A stretch of 47,367 nt of DNA, taken from NCBI GenBank assembly GCA_024330185.1, contig JANDLV010000031.1:1-47367 (forward strand). Reading direction: 5' to 3'. This document shows, piece after piece, positions 7,497 through 15,779 of the stretch. The position numbers were made by a program, and so were the translations under genes. The DNA comes from Candidatus Siliceabacter maunaloa. GTDB lineage: Bacteria > Actinomycetota > Thermoleophilia > Solirubrobacterales > Solirubrobacteraceae. Each line of letters opens with the position of its first letter. Position 1 is the first letter of the stretch. A model generated the notes under the pieces. The model was not told the origin of the DNA. It did not search any database and saw only the letters and a program-made list of their open reading frames with translations.

Positions 7497-9143
7497 TCAC
7501 GCCAGGTTCGACCGCCGCGGATAGGCGACCGACGGGTCCGTGAGCACGTTGACCAGCGCGGGCCGCCCGGCGCTGAACGCCCGGTCCAGCGCACCGCGCA
7601 GCTCCCCGGGCTGGCGCACCAGCTCCCCGTGGCCGCCCAGCGCCTCAACGACGGTGTCGTAGCGCGTCCCGGGGGTCAGCTCGGCAGCCACGGAGTAGCC
7701 GTAGAGGGACTCCATCGGGTGCTTCTCCAGCCCCCAGATGCCGTTGTTGCCCATCACGCCCACGACGTCGACCCCGTGGCGGGCCAGCGTGTCGTACTCC
7801 ATCCCGCTGAAGCCGAAGGCGCCGTCGCCCAGGAGCAGCACGACCTGGCGGCCGGGATGGGCGAGCTTGGCGGCCAGCGCGTAGCCGGGGCCCGCGCCCA
7901 GGCAGCCGAACGGCCCGGGATCGAGCCAGCAGCCGGGCTGGTAGGAGTCGATGACCCGCCCGGCGTAGGAGACGAAGTCGCCGCCGTCGCCGATGAGGAT
8001 GGCGTCGCGGTCCAGCACCTCGGCCAGGCCGGCGTACAGGCGCATCGGGTGCAGGGGCGCGCGGTCGTCGGCGAGCTCCTCGCGCTCCGCGGCACGCCTG
8101 GCGTCCTCCTCCTCGCGCAGGTCGCCGATCCAGGCGCTGTGGCCGGGCCCGCCGCTCGCGCCCTCGCGCAGCGCCTCGAGCGTCGGGCCGATGGCGCCGT
8201 AGAGCTCGGCGGCGACCTCGCGCGGGTGGGCGCGCTGCGGCTCGCAGCGGTCCAGCACGACGATCTCGGTCTCCTCGCCGAACGAGCCGCCGAAGCCCAG
8301 GCGGAAGTCCATGGGCACCCCGACGACCAGGGCCAGGTCGGCGCCCTTCAGCCCCTTGGAGCGCGCGCGGGAGAAGAAAAGCTCGTGGTCGGCGGGGACG
8401 CATCCGCGGGCCAGCCCGTTGAGGAACACCGGGACGCGTAGCTCCTGCGCCAGCGCAAGCAGCGCCGCCTCGCCGTGGCCCCAGTAGAGGTTGGTGCCGG
8501 CCATGATCACCGGACGCTCGGCCTCGCTGAGCAGGGCCAGCGCGCGCTCGACCTGCGCGGGATCGGGCGCGGTGCCCGCGCCGCGCTCGGGCGGGTCGAG
8601 CTCGTCGTCGATCAGGGTGCCCTCGGCGAAGACGTGGTCCAGCGGCAGGTCGACGAAGGCCGGGCCGCTGGGCGGCGCCTGGGCTGCGGCCATCGCGTCG
8701 TCGATCAGGCCCGTCAGCTCGTCGACCGACTGGGCGGTGGTGGCGAAGCGGGTGAGCGGGCGCACGAACGGGATGTGGTCGATCTCCTGCAGCGAGCCCA
8801 TGCCCCAGCGCATGGCGGGCGCGCGGCCGCCCAGGACGAGCATGGGCGACTGGTTGGCCTGGGCAGAGGCGATGGCGCTCATGGCGTTGGTCACCCCGGG
8901 CCCGGCCGTCAGCGCGGCGACTCCAGGTTGGCGGGTGACCTTGGCCCAGCCCTCGGCGGCGAAGGCCGCGGCCTGCTCGTGGCGGACGTCGACGATGTCG
9001 ATGCCCTCCTCGCGGCAGCCGTCGTAGAGCGAGAAGAGGTGGCCGCCCGAGAGCGTGAAGAGCTTGGTGACGCCGTGGGCGCGCAGGCGGCGGGCGATGA
9101 GCCGCCCGCCGTGGGCGGCGCCCGGCTCGGTCTGGATGGACAT
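7497..9143 (-). CDS. Thiamine-diphosphate-dependent enzyme, acetolactate synthase large-subunit-like
   Basis: 548-aa three-domain enzyme. The N-terminal pyrimidine-binding domain has the catalytic Glu56 in [16 protein letters not shown]. The middle FAD/DHS-like domain runs about 190-340. The C-terminal diphosphate domain has the motif starting GDGAFGFSG and ending GNN at residues 439-467. No small regulatory subunit or ilvC follows, so it is more likely one of the stand-alone IlvG/IlvB-like paralogues than the biosynthetic enzyme. Its substrate cannot be read from sequence. Confidence 0.85.
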   Translation of the reverse strand: MSIQTEPGAAHGGRLIARRLRAHGVTKLFTLSGGHLFSLYDGCREEGIDIVDVRHEQAAAFAAEGWAKVTRQPGVAALTAGPGVTNAMSAIASAQANQSPMLVLGGRAPAMRWGMGSLQEIDHIPFVRPLTRFATTAQSVDELTGLIDDAMAAAQAPPSGPAFVDLPLDHVFAEGTLIDDELDPPERGAGTAPDPAQVERALALLSEAERPVIMAGTNLYWGHGEAALLALAQELRVPVFLNGLARGCVPADHELFFSRARSKGLKGADLALVVGVPMDFRLGFGGSFGEETEIVVLDRCEPQRAHPREVAAELYGAIGPTLEALREGASGGPGHSAWIGDLREEEDARRAAEREELADDRAPLHPMRLYAGLAEVLDRDAILIGDGGDFVSYAGRVIDSYQPGCWLDPGPFGCLGAGPGYALAAKLAHPGRQVVLLLGDGAFGFSGMEYDTLARHGVDVVGVMGNNGIWGLEKHPMESLYGYSVAAELTPGTRYDTVVEALGGHGELVRQPGELRGALDRAFSAGRPALVNVLTDPSVAYPRRSNLA

Positions 9144-9152
9144 GGCGGGATT

Positions 9153-9716
9153 CTAGCGCGAACGTATGCGTTCAGAGTGAGCCCGGCGTCGTCGCCGGTG
9201 TCGCGCGTCGCGCGTCGCGCGCTCCACGCGCGCGGCCGTGTTCACCGCGTCGCCGATGACCGCGAACTCCAGGCGCCCTCCCCCGCCCACGGTGCCGGCC
9301 ACAACCGAGCCTGAGTTCAGACCGATGCCCACTCGCAGGCCGTCGCCGTGGCGCTCGCGCACCAGCACGGCGATCTCCCGCGCGGCGGCCACCGCGCGGT
9401 CGGCGTGGTCGCTATGGCGCTCGGGGGCGCCGAAGACGCCAAGCACGCCGTCGACCTCCTCGCCGGGCAGCGTCGTGCCCTCCTCGAGGACGCGGTCGGC
9501 CAGCACGGGGTCCACGAAGGCGCCGAAGGCCTCGCGCAGGCGCTCGCGCTCGCCCAGCCCGCGCACGGCGCCGTTGAACGACGCGGCCAGGCGGCCCACC
9601 TCGTCGGTGGAGATCAGCGGCACGCGGGCGGACAGGTCGCCCTGGGCGTAGAGGACGACGCGCGTGTAGCGCCGGCCCAGCGCCCGCCAGAGCAGCCGTG
9701 TGAGCCACTGACCCAT
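9153..9716 (-). pseudogene. Decayed class III adenylate/guanylate cyclase with HAMP remnant
   Basis: Residues 16-60 are a HAMP-like linker and 62-170 a cyclase domain, but the gene is broken in three ways. The N-terminal membrane segments expected before HAMP are missing. At residues 87-89 (GEEV then DGVLGVFGAPE) about 55-60 residues that normally hold the first metal-binding Asp are deleted in frame. After RVERATRD the frame shifts in a threefold 7-bp tandem repeat (9200-9220); the adjacent frame continues with the expected ATRDTGDDAGLT ending. The retained part, including GLNSGSVVAGTVGGGGRLEFAV (written here in two pieces: GLNSGSVVAG and TVGGGGRLEF), is still family-like. Confidence 0.8.
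9200..9220. repeat. Threefold 7-bp tandem repeat in cyclase remnant
   Basis: GTCGCGC occurs three times in a row. A 7-bp unit change shifts the frame, which explains the altered C-terminus of the cyclase remnant. Confidence 0.85.
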
Positions 9717-9755
9717 AAGCGGATCAGCCCTGGGCGGCGCGGCCGCCAGCGTGGA

Positions 9756-10400
9756 TCAGGCGTGGATGCGCCCGGGCGGGTCCGCCGGCCAGTGTGCGGC
9801 GGCCGCGGCGTCGGCCACGCGCTCCTCCCCGCAGAACAGCCGCCCGGCCACCTCGACGGCGGGCAGGCGGTCTGCGCCGCGCGCGCGCAGGGCACGTCCC
9901 GCCGTGGCCAGGGGGATGTCACGCACGGGGTCGGCGGCGGCGCGCAGGCACTGCGCCAGGGAGAGCCCGGCGGCGCCAGCGGCCTCGGCCAGGCACTCGG
10001 GGTCGTCCAGCGCGAAGCCTCCACAGAAGGCCAGCCGGGTGACGGCCAGGACGAACGAGCCGCCGCGCCCCTGCTGGGCGGCCAGGGAGGCAGCGCGCAT
10101 CGCAGGGATGGCGGCCGCGCCCGGCTCGGCGAAGGGCCAGGCGAGGGGCATGCCCAGCGCTGCGGCCCGGCGCCGGGTGCACCCGACGTCGACACCGCCG
10201 CGGGGCGGTAGGGGCATCAGCACCGGTTGCCAGTCCAGGTCACCGAAGAGCCGGTCGACGCGCTCGGCGGCCAGGTAGGTGTCGGGGGACGCGAGGTCGA
10301 AGGCGAAGCGGACGTGCGGGCGCGAGACGGACGGCGACGGGGGCACGCGGGCCGCGCCCGGCGCGAGACGGCGCCCCGAGGCGCGGCGGTGGTCCTCCAT
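9756..10400 (-). CDS. DsbA-family protein, 2-hydroxychromene-2-carboxylate isomerase-like
   Basis: Thioredoxin-fold protein of the DsbA/HCCA-isomerase group. The opening HVRFAFDLASPDTYLAAERV replaces the CxxC motif with SPDT, as in HCCA isomerases and GST kappa. VAGRLFCGEERV near the C-terminus is the usual closing strand. In this family the enzyme binds a thiol and rearranges an aromatic ring-cleavage product; the substrate here is unknown. The start is uncertain: three ATG codons lie within ten codons, none with a clear ribosome site, and homologues usually begin nearer to the HVRF strand. It is divergent from the HxlR regulator. Confidence 0.7.
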   Translation of the reverse strand: MEDHRRASGRRLAPGAARVPPSPSVSRPHVRFAFDLASPDTYLAAERVDRLFGDLDWQPVLMPLPPRGGVDVGCTRRRAAALGMPLAWPFAEPGAAAIPAMRAASLAAQQGRGGSFVLAVTRLAFCGGFALDDPECLAEAAGAAGLSLAQCLRAAADPVRDIPLATAGRALRARGADRLPAVEVAGRLFCGEERVADAAAAAHWPADPPGRIHA

Positions 10401-10524
10401 GGAGATGACGACGCCCATGGGAGCTGACAACGCAGTCGGCGGCGCAGACTTGCCCGAAGCGCGCGCCGGATTGGGGTTATCCAGACCTCACCCCGTCGCA
10501 AGCCGGAGTACAGTCTTCCTGGCC

Positions 10525-11205
10525 GTGCCGTCCCCGCCGCCGCCCAAGCGCCACCCCTACGACCAGTGGGCACCCGACGCGCGCGCGCTCGATCTCGTGG
10601 GCGACAAGTGGACGCTGCTCATCGTGCGCGACCTCTCCGGTGGCCCGCGGCGCTTCGTCGAGCTGCAGCGGGTGCTGCCCGGCATCTCCACCGAGCAGCT
10701 TCGCTCGCGGCTGAACCGCATGGTGGCCGACGGCCTGCTCACCCGCCGGCGCTACCGCGAGGTGCCACCGCGCGTGGACTACGAGCTGACGCCCCGTGCA
10801 CACGACCTGCTGCCCGTCGTCGGGGAGCTGGCGCGCTGGGGCCTGGTCTGGGCCTGGGGCGCGCCACGGCCCGGGGAGCGCATCGACGTCGGCGCGATCT
10901 TCCGCGCCGCGCCCGGGCTCGTGCGCATGGCCGGGCGCAGCGCGACGATCGAGCTGACCGTCGCCCTGCCCGACGGGAGCGAGGCCGTGTCCACGCTGTC
11001 GGCCGCCGGCGACGACGTACGCCTCATCGAGGCGCCGGCGCCCGCGCCCGACGCGCGCGTCGCGGGAACCCAGGATGCGTGGATCGCCGCCCTGGGCCCC
11101 GCGGCCGACCACGCGGGCCTGGTCGTCGAGGGCGACACGGCACTGGCCGCCTCACTGCTCGACGAGCTGGCGTATGCGCCCGCCGCCGAGCGCGCGATCG
11201 CCTAG
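10525..11205 (+). CDS. HxlR-type winged-helix regulator with C-terminal SCP2-like domain
   Basis: Residues 13-105 are a HxlR/DUF24 winged helix (ALDLVGDKWTLLIVRDLSGG, then RFVELQRVLPGISTEQLRSR). Residues 120-220 resemble the sterol-carrier-protein-2-like domain often fused to actinobacterial HxlR proteins and may bind a small ligand. The GTG start is chosen because the domain begins shortly after it; no ribosome site is visible. It is divergent from the DsbA-like isomerase gene, which is a plausible target. Confidence 0.85.
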   Translation: MPSPPPPKRHPYDQWAPDARALDLVGDKWTLLIVRDLSGGPRRFVELQRVLPGISTEQLRSRLNRMVADGLLTRRRYREVPPRVDYELTPRAHDLLPVVGELARWGLVWAWGAPRPGERIDVGAIFRAAPGLVRMAGRSATIELTVALPDGSEAVSTLSAAGDDVRLIEAPAPAPDARVAGTQDAWIAALGPAADHAGLVVEGDTALAASLLDELAYAPAAERAIA

Positions 11206-11281
11206 CCGCGGAATCGGGACCTGCCGACGGCGCGCGAGGTACCCTGGAGCAGACCGTGCCCTCGTCCCACCGCATCCCCGC

Positions 11282-11455
11282 ATGACCCAGCTCGCCCACG
11301 CCAGCCACTGGCTCGCCCAGGTCGCCTACGTCGCCCCGGTGCTGGTGCTGCTCGTCGTGCTGGGCATCACCTCGCTGCGTGATCGGCGCCGCGAGCGCCG
11401 CGGCGAGGGCTCGCCCGGCCCGGGTGGTGCAATCGGTCGACACACGCGGTCTTAA
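11282..11455 (+). CDS. Small single-span membrane protein ending inside tRNA-Leu
   Basis: 57 aa: a short N-terminus, one hydrophobic helix (VAPVLVLLVVLGI near residues 17-29), then a basic, glycine-rich tail. The last 38 bases overlap the 5' half of tRNA-Leu, and its TAA stop is the tRNA anticodon itself. The membrane segment looks genuine, but the overlap with a tRNA makes expression uncertain. Confidence 0.45.
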   Translation: MTQLAHASHWLAQVAYVAPVLVLLVVLGITSLRDRRRERRGEGSPGPGGAIGRHTRS

Positions 11456-11502
11456 AAACCGCTGCCCGAAAGGGCGTGCGGGTTCGAATCCCGCCCCGGG
11501 CA
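11418..11502 (+). tRNA. tRNA-Leu (anticodon UAA)
   Basis: 85 nt. The acceptor arms GCCCGGG and CCCGGGC pair fully, with discriminator A. The anticodon stem GCGGT/ACCGC encloses CTTAAAA, giving UAA. A long variable arm (TGCCCGAAAGGGCG) marks a class II tRNA, and the T arm has GGTTCGAATCC. The CCA end is not encoded. Confidence 0.95.
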
Positions 11503-11610
11503 TCACGATCGAGGTTTCGCCGCGCAGGCCCGCAGGCCGCAACCTCTAGCATTCTCAAGCGTTCCTAAGGGGACGGGGGCCCGTGGTGGCCCCACCGTGC
11601 TCGCTCGCGT

Positions 11611-13185
11611 ATGGAAGCCTCCGCTCTACACCACTCCGGCTCACTCGGCCTCCGCAGCCCGACGCCACTGCTGCGTCTGCAGTCCGACGAGCGGCTGGTC
11701 GCGCTCGCGCGCCGGGGCAACCAGGGGGCGTTCGAGGCGCTCGTGGGGCGCTATCAGGCGAGGCTGCTGTCCTTCTGCCGCCACATGCTGTCCTCGCGCG
11801 AGGACGCCGAGGACGTGCTCCAAGAGGTCTTCGCCGCCTCCTTCAACGCGATGCTGGCCGACGAGCGGCCCATCAACGTGCGCCCGTGGCTGTATCGCAT
11901 CGCGCGCAACCGGTCGCTCAACCACCTGCGCCGCCACCAGGCCATCGGGCAGGACTCGATGGACGTCCACCTCGCCGACAACGGCACCACCACGGCCGAC
12001 CGGGTGCACCGCCGCGAGGAGTTCCGCCAGCTCGTCGCCGACGTGCAGGAGCTGCCCGAGACGCAGCGCACGGCGCTGCTGCTGCGCGAGATCGACGCTC
12101 TGAGCTACGAGCAGATCGCCGAGGCCATGGAGACCACCGTGCCCTCGGTGAAGTCGCTGCTCGTGCGTGCGAGGGTGTCGCTGGCCGAGGCCTCCGAGGC
12201 GCGACAGCTCACCTGCGAGGAGGTGCGCGACGAGCTGGGCGAGGTCTCCGAGGGCCTGCGCCGGATCACCCCGCCCGTACGCCGCCACGCGCGCCAGTGC
12301 GAGCGCTGCGCGACCTTCCGCAAGCAGCTTCGCTCCACCAACCGCCAGCTCGCCGTGCTGGTGCCGGTGGCGCCGTTGCTGTTCTTCAAGAAGTTCTTCC
12401 TGGCCCACCTGGGGACCACGGCCGGCGCCGGCGGCGCCACCGCTGCCGGCAGCGTGGTGGCCTCCACCGCCGCCGCGGGCGGCGCGGGCTCGCTGAGCGC
12501 GGGCATCGGTGCGATCGCCTCCAAGACCGCGGCCGGCCTGGCCGCGGCGGCCATCGTGACCACGGGCGCCGTCGAGGTGGATCGGGTGCGCGGCGGCGAC
12601 CGCGACCGCGGCGCCCAGGCCGCCACCGAGCCGCGCCCCCCCTCCTCTCCCGCTGCGCCCGCCGCCGCACCGCCACCGGCGGCCACGGCGGTCCCGGTGG
12701 CCGACGACACCGAGAGGCGCGAGCGCCCGCGCCGGGCGGTCGAGGACCCCGAGCGGTGGGCCGCCGACCGCGGGGAAGAGCGCACAGAACCCAGGGAGGA
12801 GTCCAGCGAGGAGCGCGACCGGTCGCGGGACGAGACCGAGGAGTCGACCACCGCTGACGCGGAGGCGGGCGACGAGGACAGCGGCATCACAGGCTCCGGG
12901 AGCTCCAACAAGCCCGTCGAGGACGGCGACGAGGGCGCTGGCGGCGGCGCGACGCCGGTCACGCAGCCGGGCGCGATCGCCGTGCCGCGGGGTTCGTCCG
13001 ACGGCGAGCCGGCCCAGCAGCCGGGCGCCGAGCCGGTGCGCGCGAGCGGCTCGAGCAACGACGGCAAGGCCGGTCACGACAGCTCCCGCGGGAAGCGCGA
13101 CGGCTCCGCGCAGGACGATGACTCGCAGCCGGTCGCCCGCATCGCACGCACCGTCACCTCGACACGCGACGACGAGCAGGACTAG
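11611..13185 (+). CDS. ECF-type sigma factor with fused zinc-binding, membrane and acidic extension
   Basis: Sigma-70 region 2 spans residues 30-100 (AFEALVGRYQARLLSFCRHM, DAEDVLQEVFAAS, PWLYRIARNRSLNHLR) and region 4 spans about 140-195 (LPETQRTALLLREIDALSYE, then VPSVKSLLVRARVSL). Normal ECF factors end near residue 200. Here a Cys-rich segment follows (LTCEEVRDEL at 202; HARQCERCATF near 230, recalling the HxxxCxxC anti-sigma zinc motif). Next come a hydrophobic stretch (LAVLVPVAPLLFF), an Ala/Gly-rich helix (270-325) and about 190 disordered acidic residues. This suggests a sigma factor tethered or restrained in cis. Gene length 524 aa; start ATG lacks a clear ribosome site. Confidence 0.88.
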   Translation: MEASALHHSGSLGLRSPTPLLRLQSDERLVALARRGNQGAFEALVGRYQARLLSFCRHMLSSREDAEDVLQEVFAASFNAMLADERPINVRPWLYRIARNRSLNHLRRHQAIGQDSMDVHLADNGTTTADRVHRREEFRQLVADVQELPETQRTALLLREIDALSYEQIAEAMETTVPSVKSLLVRARVSLAEASEARQLTCEEVRDELGEVSEGLRRITPPVRRHARQCERCATFRKQLRSTNRQLAVLVPVAPLLFFKKFFLAHLGTTAGAGGATAAGSVVASTAAAGGAGSLSAGIGAIASKTAAGLAAAAIVTTGAVEVDRVRGGDRDRGAQAATEPRPPSSPAAPAAAPPPAATAVPVADDTERRERPRRAVEDPERWAADRGEERTEPREESSEERDRSRDETEESTTADAEAGDEDSGITGSGSSNKPVEDGDEGAGGGATPVTQPGAIAVPRGSSDGEPAQQPGAEPVRASGSSNDGKAGHDSSRGKRDGSAQDDDSQPVARIARTVTSTRDDEQD

Positions 13186-13204
13186 TGGACGACCACTAGC
13201 GCGC

Positions 13205-13534
13205 TCAGGCGACGCGGTCGCCGGGTTGGGCGCCGGGGTCGGGGCGCAGCAGCGCAACCGGACGCTCGGCCGACGTGGCGCCGAGCACGAGCACCTCCGA
13301 GCGCGTCGGCCCCACCTGGCGCGGGGGCACGTTGACCAGGGCGACGATTAGGGTCCCCTCCAGGTCCTCGCGTGCGTAGTTGGTGACCTGCGCCGTTGAG
13401 CGCCGCACGCCCAGCTCGGGCCCCAGGTCGATGGTCAGCTTCCACGCGGGCCGGCGAGCCTGCGGAAAGTCGTCCACCGCCACCACGCGTCCGACGCGCA
13501 GGTCGACCGCCCGGAAGTCGGCGAGGTCGATCAC
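13205..13534 (-). CDS. csaA: CsaA-like tRNA-binding (OB-fold) protein
   Basis: 109-aa EMAP-II/OB-fold protein covering the whole CsaA family: FRAVDLRVGRVVAVDDFPQAR at the start, then WKLTIDLG and the closing SEVLVLGATSA with VALLRPD. Family members bind tRNA and have been linked to chaperone or export functions. It is convergent with the sigma factor gene, separated by about 20 bases. Confidence 0.88.
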   Translation of the reverse strand: MIDLADFRAVDLRVGRVVAVDDFPQARRPAWKLTIDLGPELGVRRSTAQVTNYAREDLEGTLIVALVNVPPRQVGPTRSEVLVLGATSAERPVALLRPDPGAQPGDRVA

Positions 13535-13540
13535 GCCGGG

Positions 13541-14203
13541 CTACTCGGGCGGCTCGGTCATGCGCTCGGTGCCCAGGCGGAACGAGCGGAAGGGCAGCCG
13601 GATGGCCCCGACGTCGCCGATGCTCTCGGCGTTGGGCGTGCCCGAGGTCGGCGTGGCGCGCAGCTCGAGCTGTGCGCCCGCGCGCAGACCGGGCACCTCG
13701 GGCACCAGGAAGACGTCGCGGCCGTAGACCGTGCGCTCACCCAGGTCGTACTGAAATACGACCTCGTAGCCGGGAACGAAGTTGACCCGCGTGCGGCCCT
13801 CCTCGACCAGCTCGAAGCCCTCGAAGCGCTCGCGCAGCTCACGGACGTGAAAGGTGGCGAGAAGGGGCAGGACGCCCGCGGCATTGCCCTCGTAGGGCGG
13901 CAGGGTCAGGTCGCGCACGGCGAACGAGCTGACGAACAGCCCGTCCTCGCGTACGCGCTCGAGGTCCAGGGCGCCGTCGCCCTGCACGCGCTCGAACTCG
14001 TCGCCGTAGGTGAGGTTGAACGTGAACGGATCCTCCACCACGACCCACGTCTCGCCCGCCGTGGCGCCAAGCGTGGCCCACCAGACGACCAGGCCTGCCA
14101 GGGCGAGTGCCCCGACCGCCAGCGCGGCCCGGACGGCCCGTGGCAGGCGGCGCAGCAGGTCCGGCCCGCTGGGCCCGAGGCCGGGCCTGACGAGGGTCGA
14201 CAC
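13541..14203 (-). CDS. Uncharacterised membrane-anchored protein
   Basis: About 220 aa from a GTG start, one base after the stop of the upstream lipoprotein gene. One N-terminal membrane helix (AALAVGALALAGLVVWWATL, about residues 25-44) is followed by an extracellular all-beta domain with no recognised motif (TFNLTYGDEFERVQGDG, NFVPGYEVVFQYD). The tight junction and shared direction suggest it works with the lipoprotein at the cell surface. No function is assigned. Confidence 0.65.
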   Translation of the reverse strand: MSTLVRPGLGPSGPDLLRRLPRAVRAALAVGALALAGLVVWWATLGATAGETWVVVEDPFTFNLTYGDEFERVQGDGALDLERVREDGLFVSSFAVRDLTLPPYEGNAAGVLPLLATFHVRELRERFEGFELVEEGRTRVNFVPGYEVVFQYDLGERTVYGRDVFLVPEVPGLRAGAQLELRATPTSGTPNAESIGDVGAIRLPFRSFRLGTERMTEPPE

Positions 14204-14204
14204 G

Positions 14205-14729
14205 CTACGGCCCGGGCTCGACGCCCACGACGAGCGTGCCCGCGCGGGCGCCGTCCACCTCGAGCGCGTAGCGGCCCTCGCGCTGGCCCATGACGTCGAG
14301 GCCGGCGCTGCCCCCGGGCGCGACGGTGAGCTGCACGGGCGGGTCCACGAGCAGCTCGATGCGGTGGGCCTCGTCGTCGCTGGAGCGCACCTCGAGGCGG
14401 ATGCCCAGGAACTCGGGGACGCTGACCGTCGGGGGCTCGAGCATGTCGTCGGGACCCAGCTCGAAGACCGCCGGCACCCGGTTGCCCTCGTCGCCCGCTC
14501 CACCGCCGCCCGGTACGTCCTCCCCGCCGCCGGGCGACCCGGAGTCGGGCTCCTGCGCAGGGGCGGTGGGCGGCGGGGTCGGCGCGGTGGCGGTGCCCGT
14601 CGCCGTCGGTCCGTCGGGGGCCACCCGCGGCGGCCCCGCGGCGGTCGGCTCCTCCTCGCCGCAGGCGGCGACCAGGGCCGCAGCGGCCAGCAACGACCCG
14701 CCCAGGGCCCGGCGCCTCGCGTGGGTCAC
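14205..14729 (-). CDS. Lipoprotein with Pro/Gly-rich linker and cupredoxin-like end
   Basis: 174 aa. The signal peptide MTHARRRALGGSLLAAAALV ends in a lipobox (LVAAC, Cys 23). Residues 25-80 are low-complexity Pro/Thr/Gly linker. Residues 85-174 form a beta domain (FELGPDDMLEPPTVSVPEFL, then EGRYALEVDGARAGTLVVG) resembling cupredoxin-like folds, but without a visible copper ligand set. It overlaps the upstream MBL gene by four bases. Confidence 0.7.
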   Translation of the reverse strand: MTHARRRALGGSLLAAAALVAACGEEEPTAAGPPRVAPDGPTATGTATAPTPPPTAPAQEPDSGSPGGGEDVPGGGGAGDEGNRVPAVFELGPDDMLEPPTVSVPEFLGIRLEVRSSDDEAHRIELLVDPPVQLTVAPGGSAGLDVMGQREGRYALEVDGARAGTLVVGVEPGP

Positions 14730-15412
14730 AGCCCGTGCGTGTCCCCCGGGGACAGGAGGATGACCTCCGACGTGGTCGCCCGCTCGGCCTCGGCCTTGAA
14801 GGCGTGGGCGTCGGTCTCGATGGGCGGGAACGTGTCGTAGTGGCAGGGGATGACCTGCTTGGCGCCGACGAGGTTGACCGCCTCGATGGCGTCCCAGCGG
14901 TCCATCGTGTAGTGGCCGCCGATGGGCATGATCGCGACGTCGATGGGGTTGCCGCGCCTGGCGATCAGCGACAGGTCGCTGAACAGGCAGGTGTCGCCCA
15001 GGTGGTAGATGGTCCTACCGCCCATGTGGATGACCAGGCCGGCGGCCACGTGCGGGGTGCCGCTGGGGCTGACCGCGGTGTGCCAGGCGGGCACGAGCTT
15101 GATCCAACCCCAGCCGAAGCGGACGGTGCCACCCAGGTTGGGGTCCAGGACGGGATGGGCGTCGCCCAGCGCGCCCATCAGCTCGTTGGCCAGCTCGAGG
15201 ATGGCCACCACCGTCGCCCCGGTGCGCCTGGCGATGTCCACGGTGTCGCCCAGGTGATCGGGGTGGCCGTGGGTGAGCGCGATGACGTCGGCGCCGACCT
15301 CGTCGGCGGTGACGGCCCCCTTGGGGTTGCCGGTCAGGAACGGGTCGATGAGCAGCGTCGTGGCGCCCTCGGTGATCGTGAAGGCGGACTGGCCCAGCCA
15401 GCGGATGTCCAT
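14726..15412 (-). CDS. UlaG-like metal-dependent hydrolase (MBL fold, UPF0173 type)
   Basis: 228 aa. Opens with IRWLGQSAFTI and DPFLTGNP; metal motif ALTHGHPDHLGD at about 45-56; later VPAWHTA, YHLGDTCLFSDL and PIGGHYTMD supply the remaining ligands; PCHYDTFP closes the site. All are diagnostic for UPF0173/UlaG-like hydrolases, whose substrates are mostly unknown. It is the second gene of a four-gene coupled operon: one base overlaps the upstream gene and four overlap the downstream gene. Confidence 0.88.
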   Translation of the reverse strand: MDIRWLGQSAFTITEGATTLLIDPFLTGNPKGAVTADEVGADVIALTHGHPDHLGDTVDIARRTGATVVAILELANELMGALGDAHPVLDPNLGGTVRFGWGWIKLVPAWHTAVSPSGTPHVAAGLVIHMGGRTIYHLGDTCLFSDLSLIARRGNPIDVAIMPIGGHYTMDRWDAIEAVNLVGAKQVIPCHYDTFPPIETDAHAFKAEAERATTSEVILLSPGDTHGL

Positions 15413-15759
15413 CAGGTGTCTCCCTCCGTCTCGGTTCGGCGGGCCGCGAGCTCGCGGGCGAGCTCGAAACCGGCGGTTACCCCGACCATCATGCCCAGCC
15501 GGACCTCCTCCTCAACAAGGGTTCGCAACGCCTGGATGCGCGCCGAGGGGTCCCCGTCGAGCGCGGCCCGGGCGAGCTGCTTCTCGTGGGCCTCGCCGAA
15601 CCAGCCGCCGGCGTCAAGGGCCTGGTTGAGCACCCGCTGCAACCCCGGCGCGGCATGGGTGACGATCGCCTCCGCGTGGGAGAAGCGCTCCGGGTCGCTG
15701 AGGGCCTGCACCGCCGCATCGATCTCCTCGGCGGTGTAGGTGGGGCGTTCGTCGGACAC
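15412..15759 (-). CDS. Conserved hypothetical protein, first gene of the MBL-lipoprotein operon
   Basis: About 115 aa from a GTG start, predicted all-alpha and charged (TYTAEEIDAAVQALSDPERF near the start). No motif is recognised. Its stop overlaps the MBL gene start (TGATG). Only 20 bases separate its start from the divergent selD start, so promoters must overlap within the genes. Confidence 0.7.
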   Translation of the reverse strand: MSDERPTYTAEEIDAAVQALSDPERFSHAEAIVTHAAPGLQRVLNQALDAGGWFGEAHEKQLARAALDGDPSARIQALRTLVEEEVRLGMMVGVTAGFELARELAARRTETEGDT

Positions 15760-15779
15760 CGAGCGGGGATGATAGGCCC

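Noticed and set aside
11641-13257. Long open frame opposite the sigma factor gene
   Set aside because: High GC keeps the antisense frame open; its composition is Gly/Ala/Arg-rich without domains, while the plus strand has clear sigma regions.
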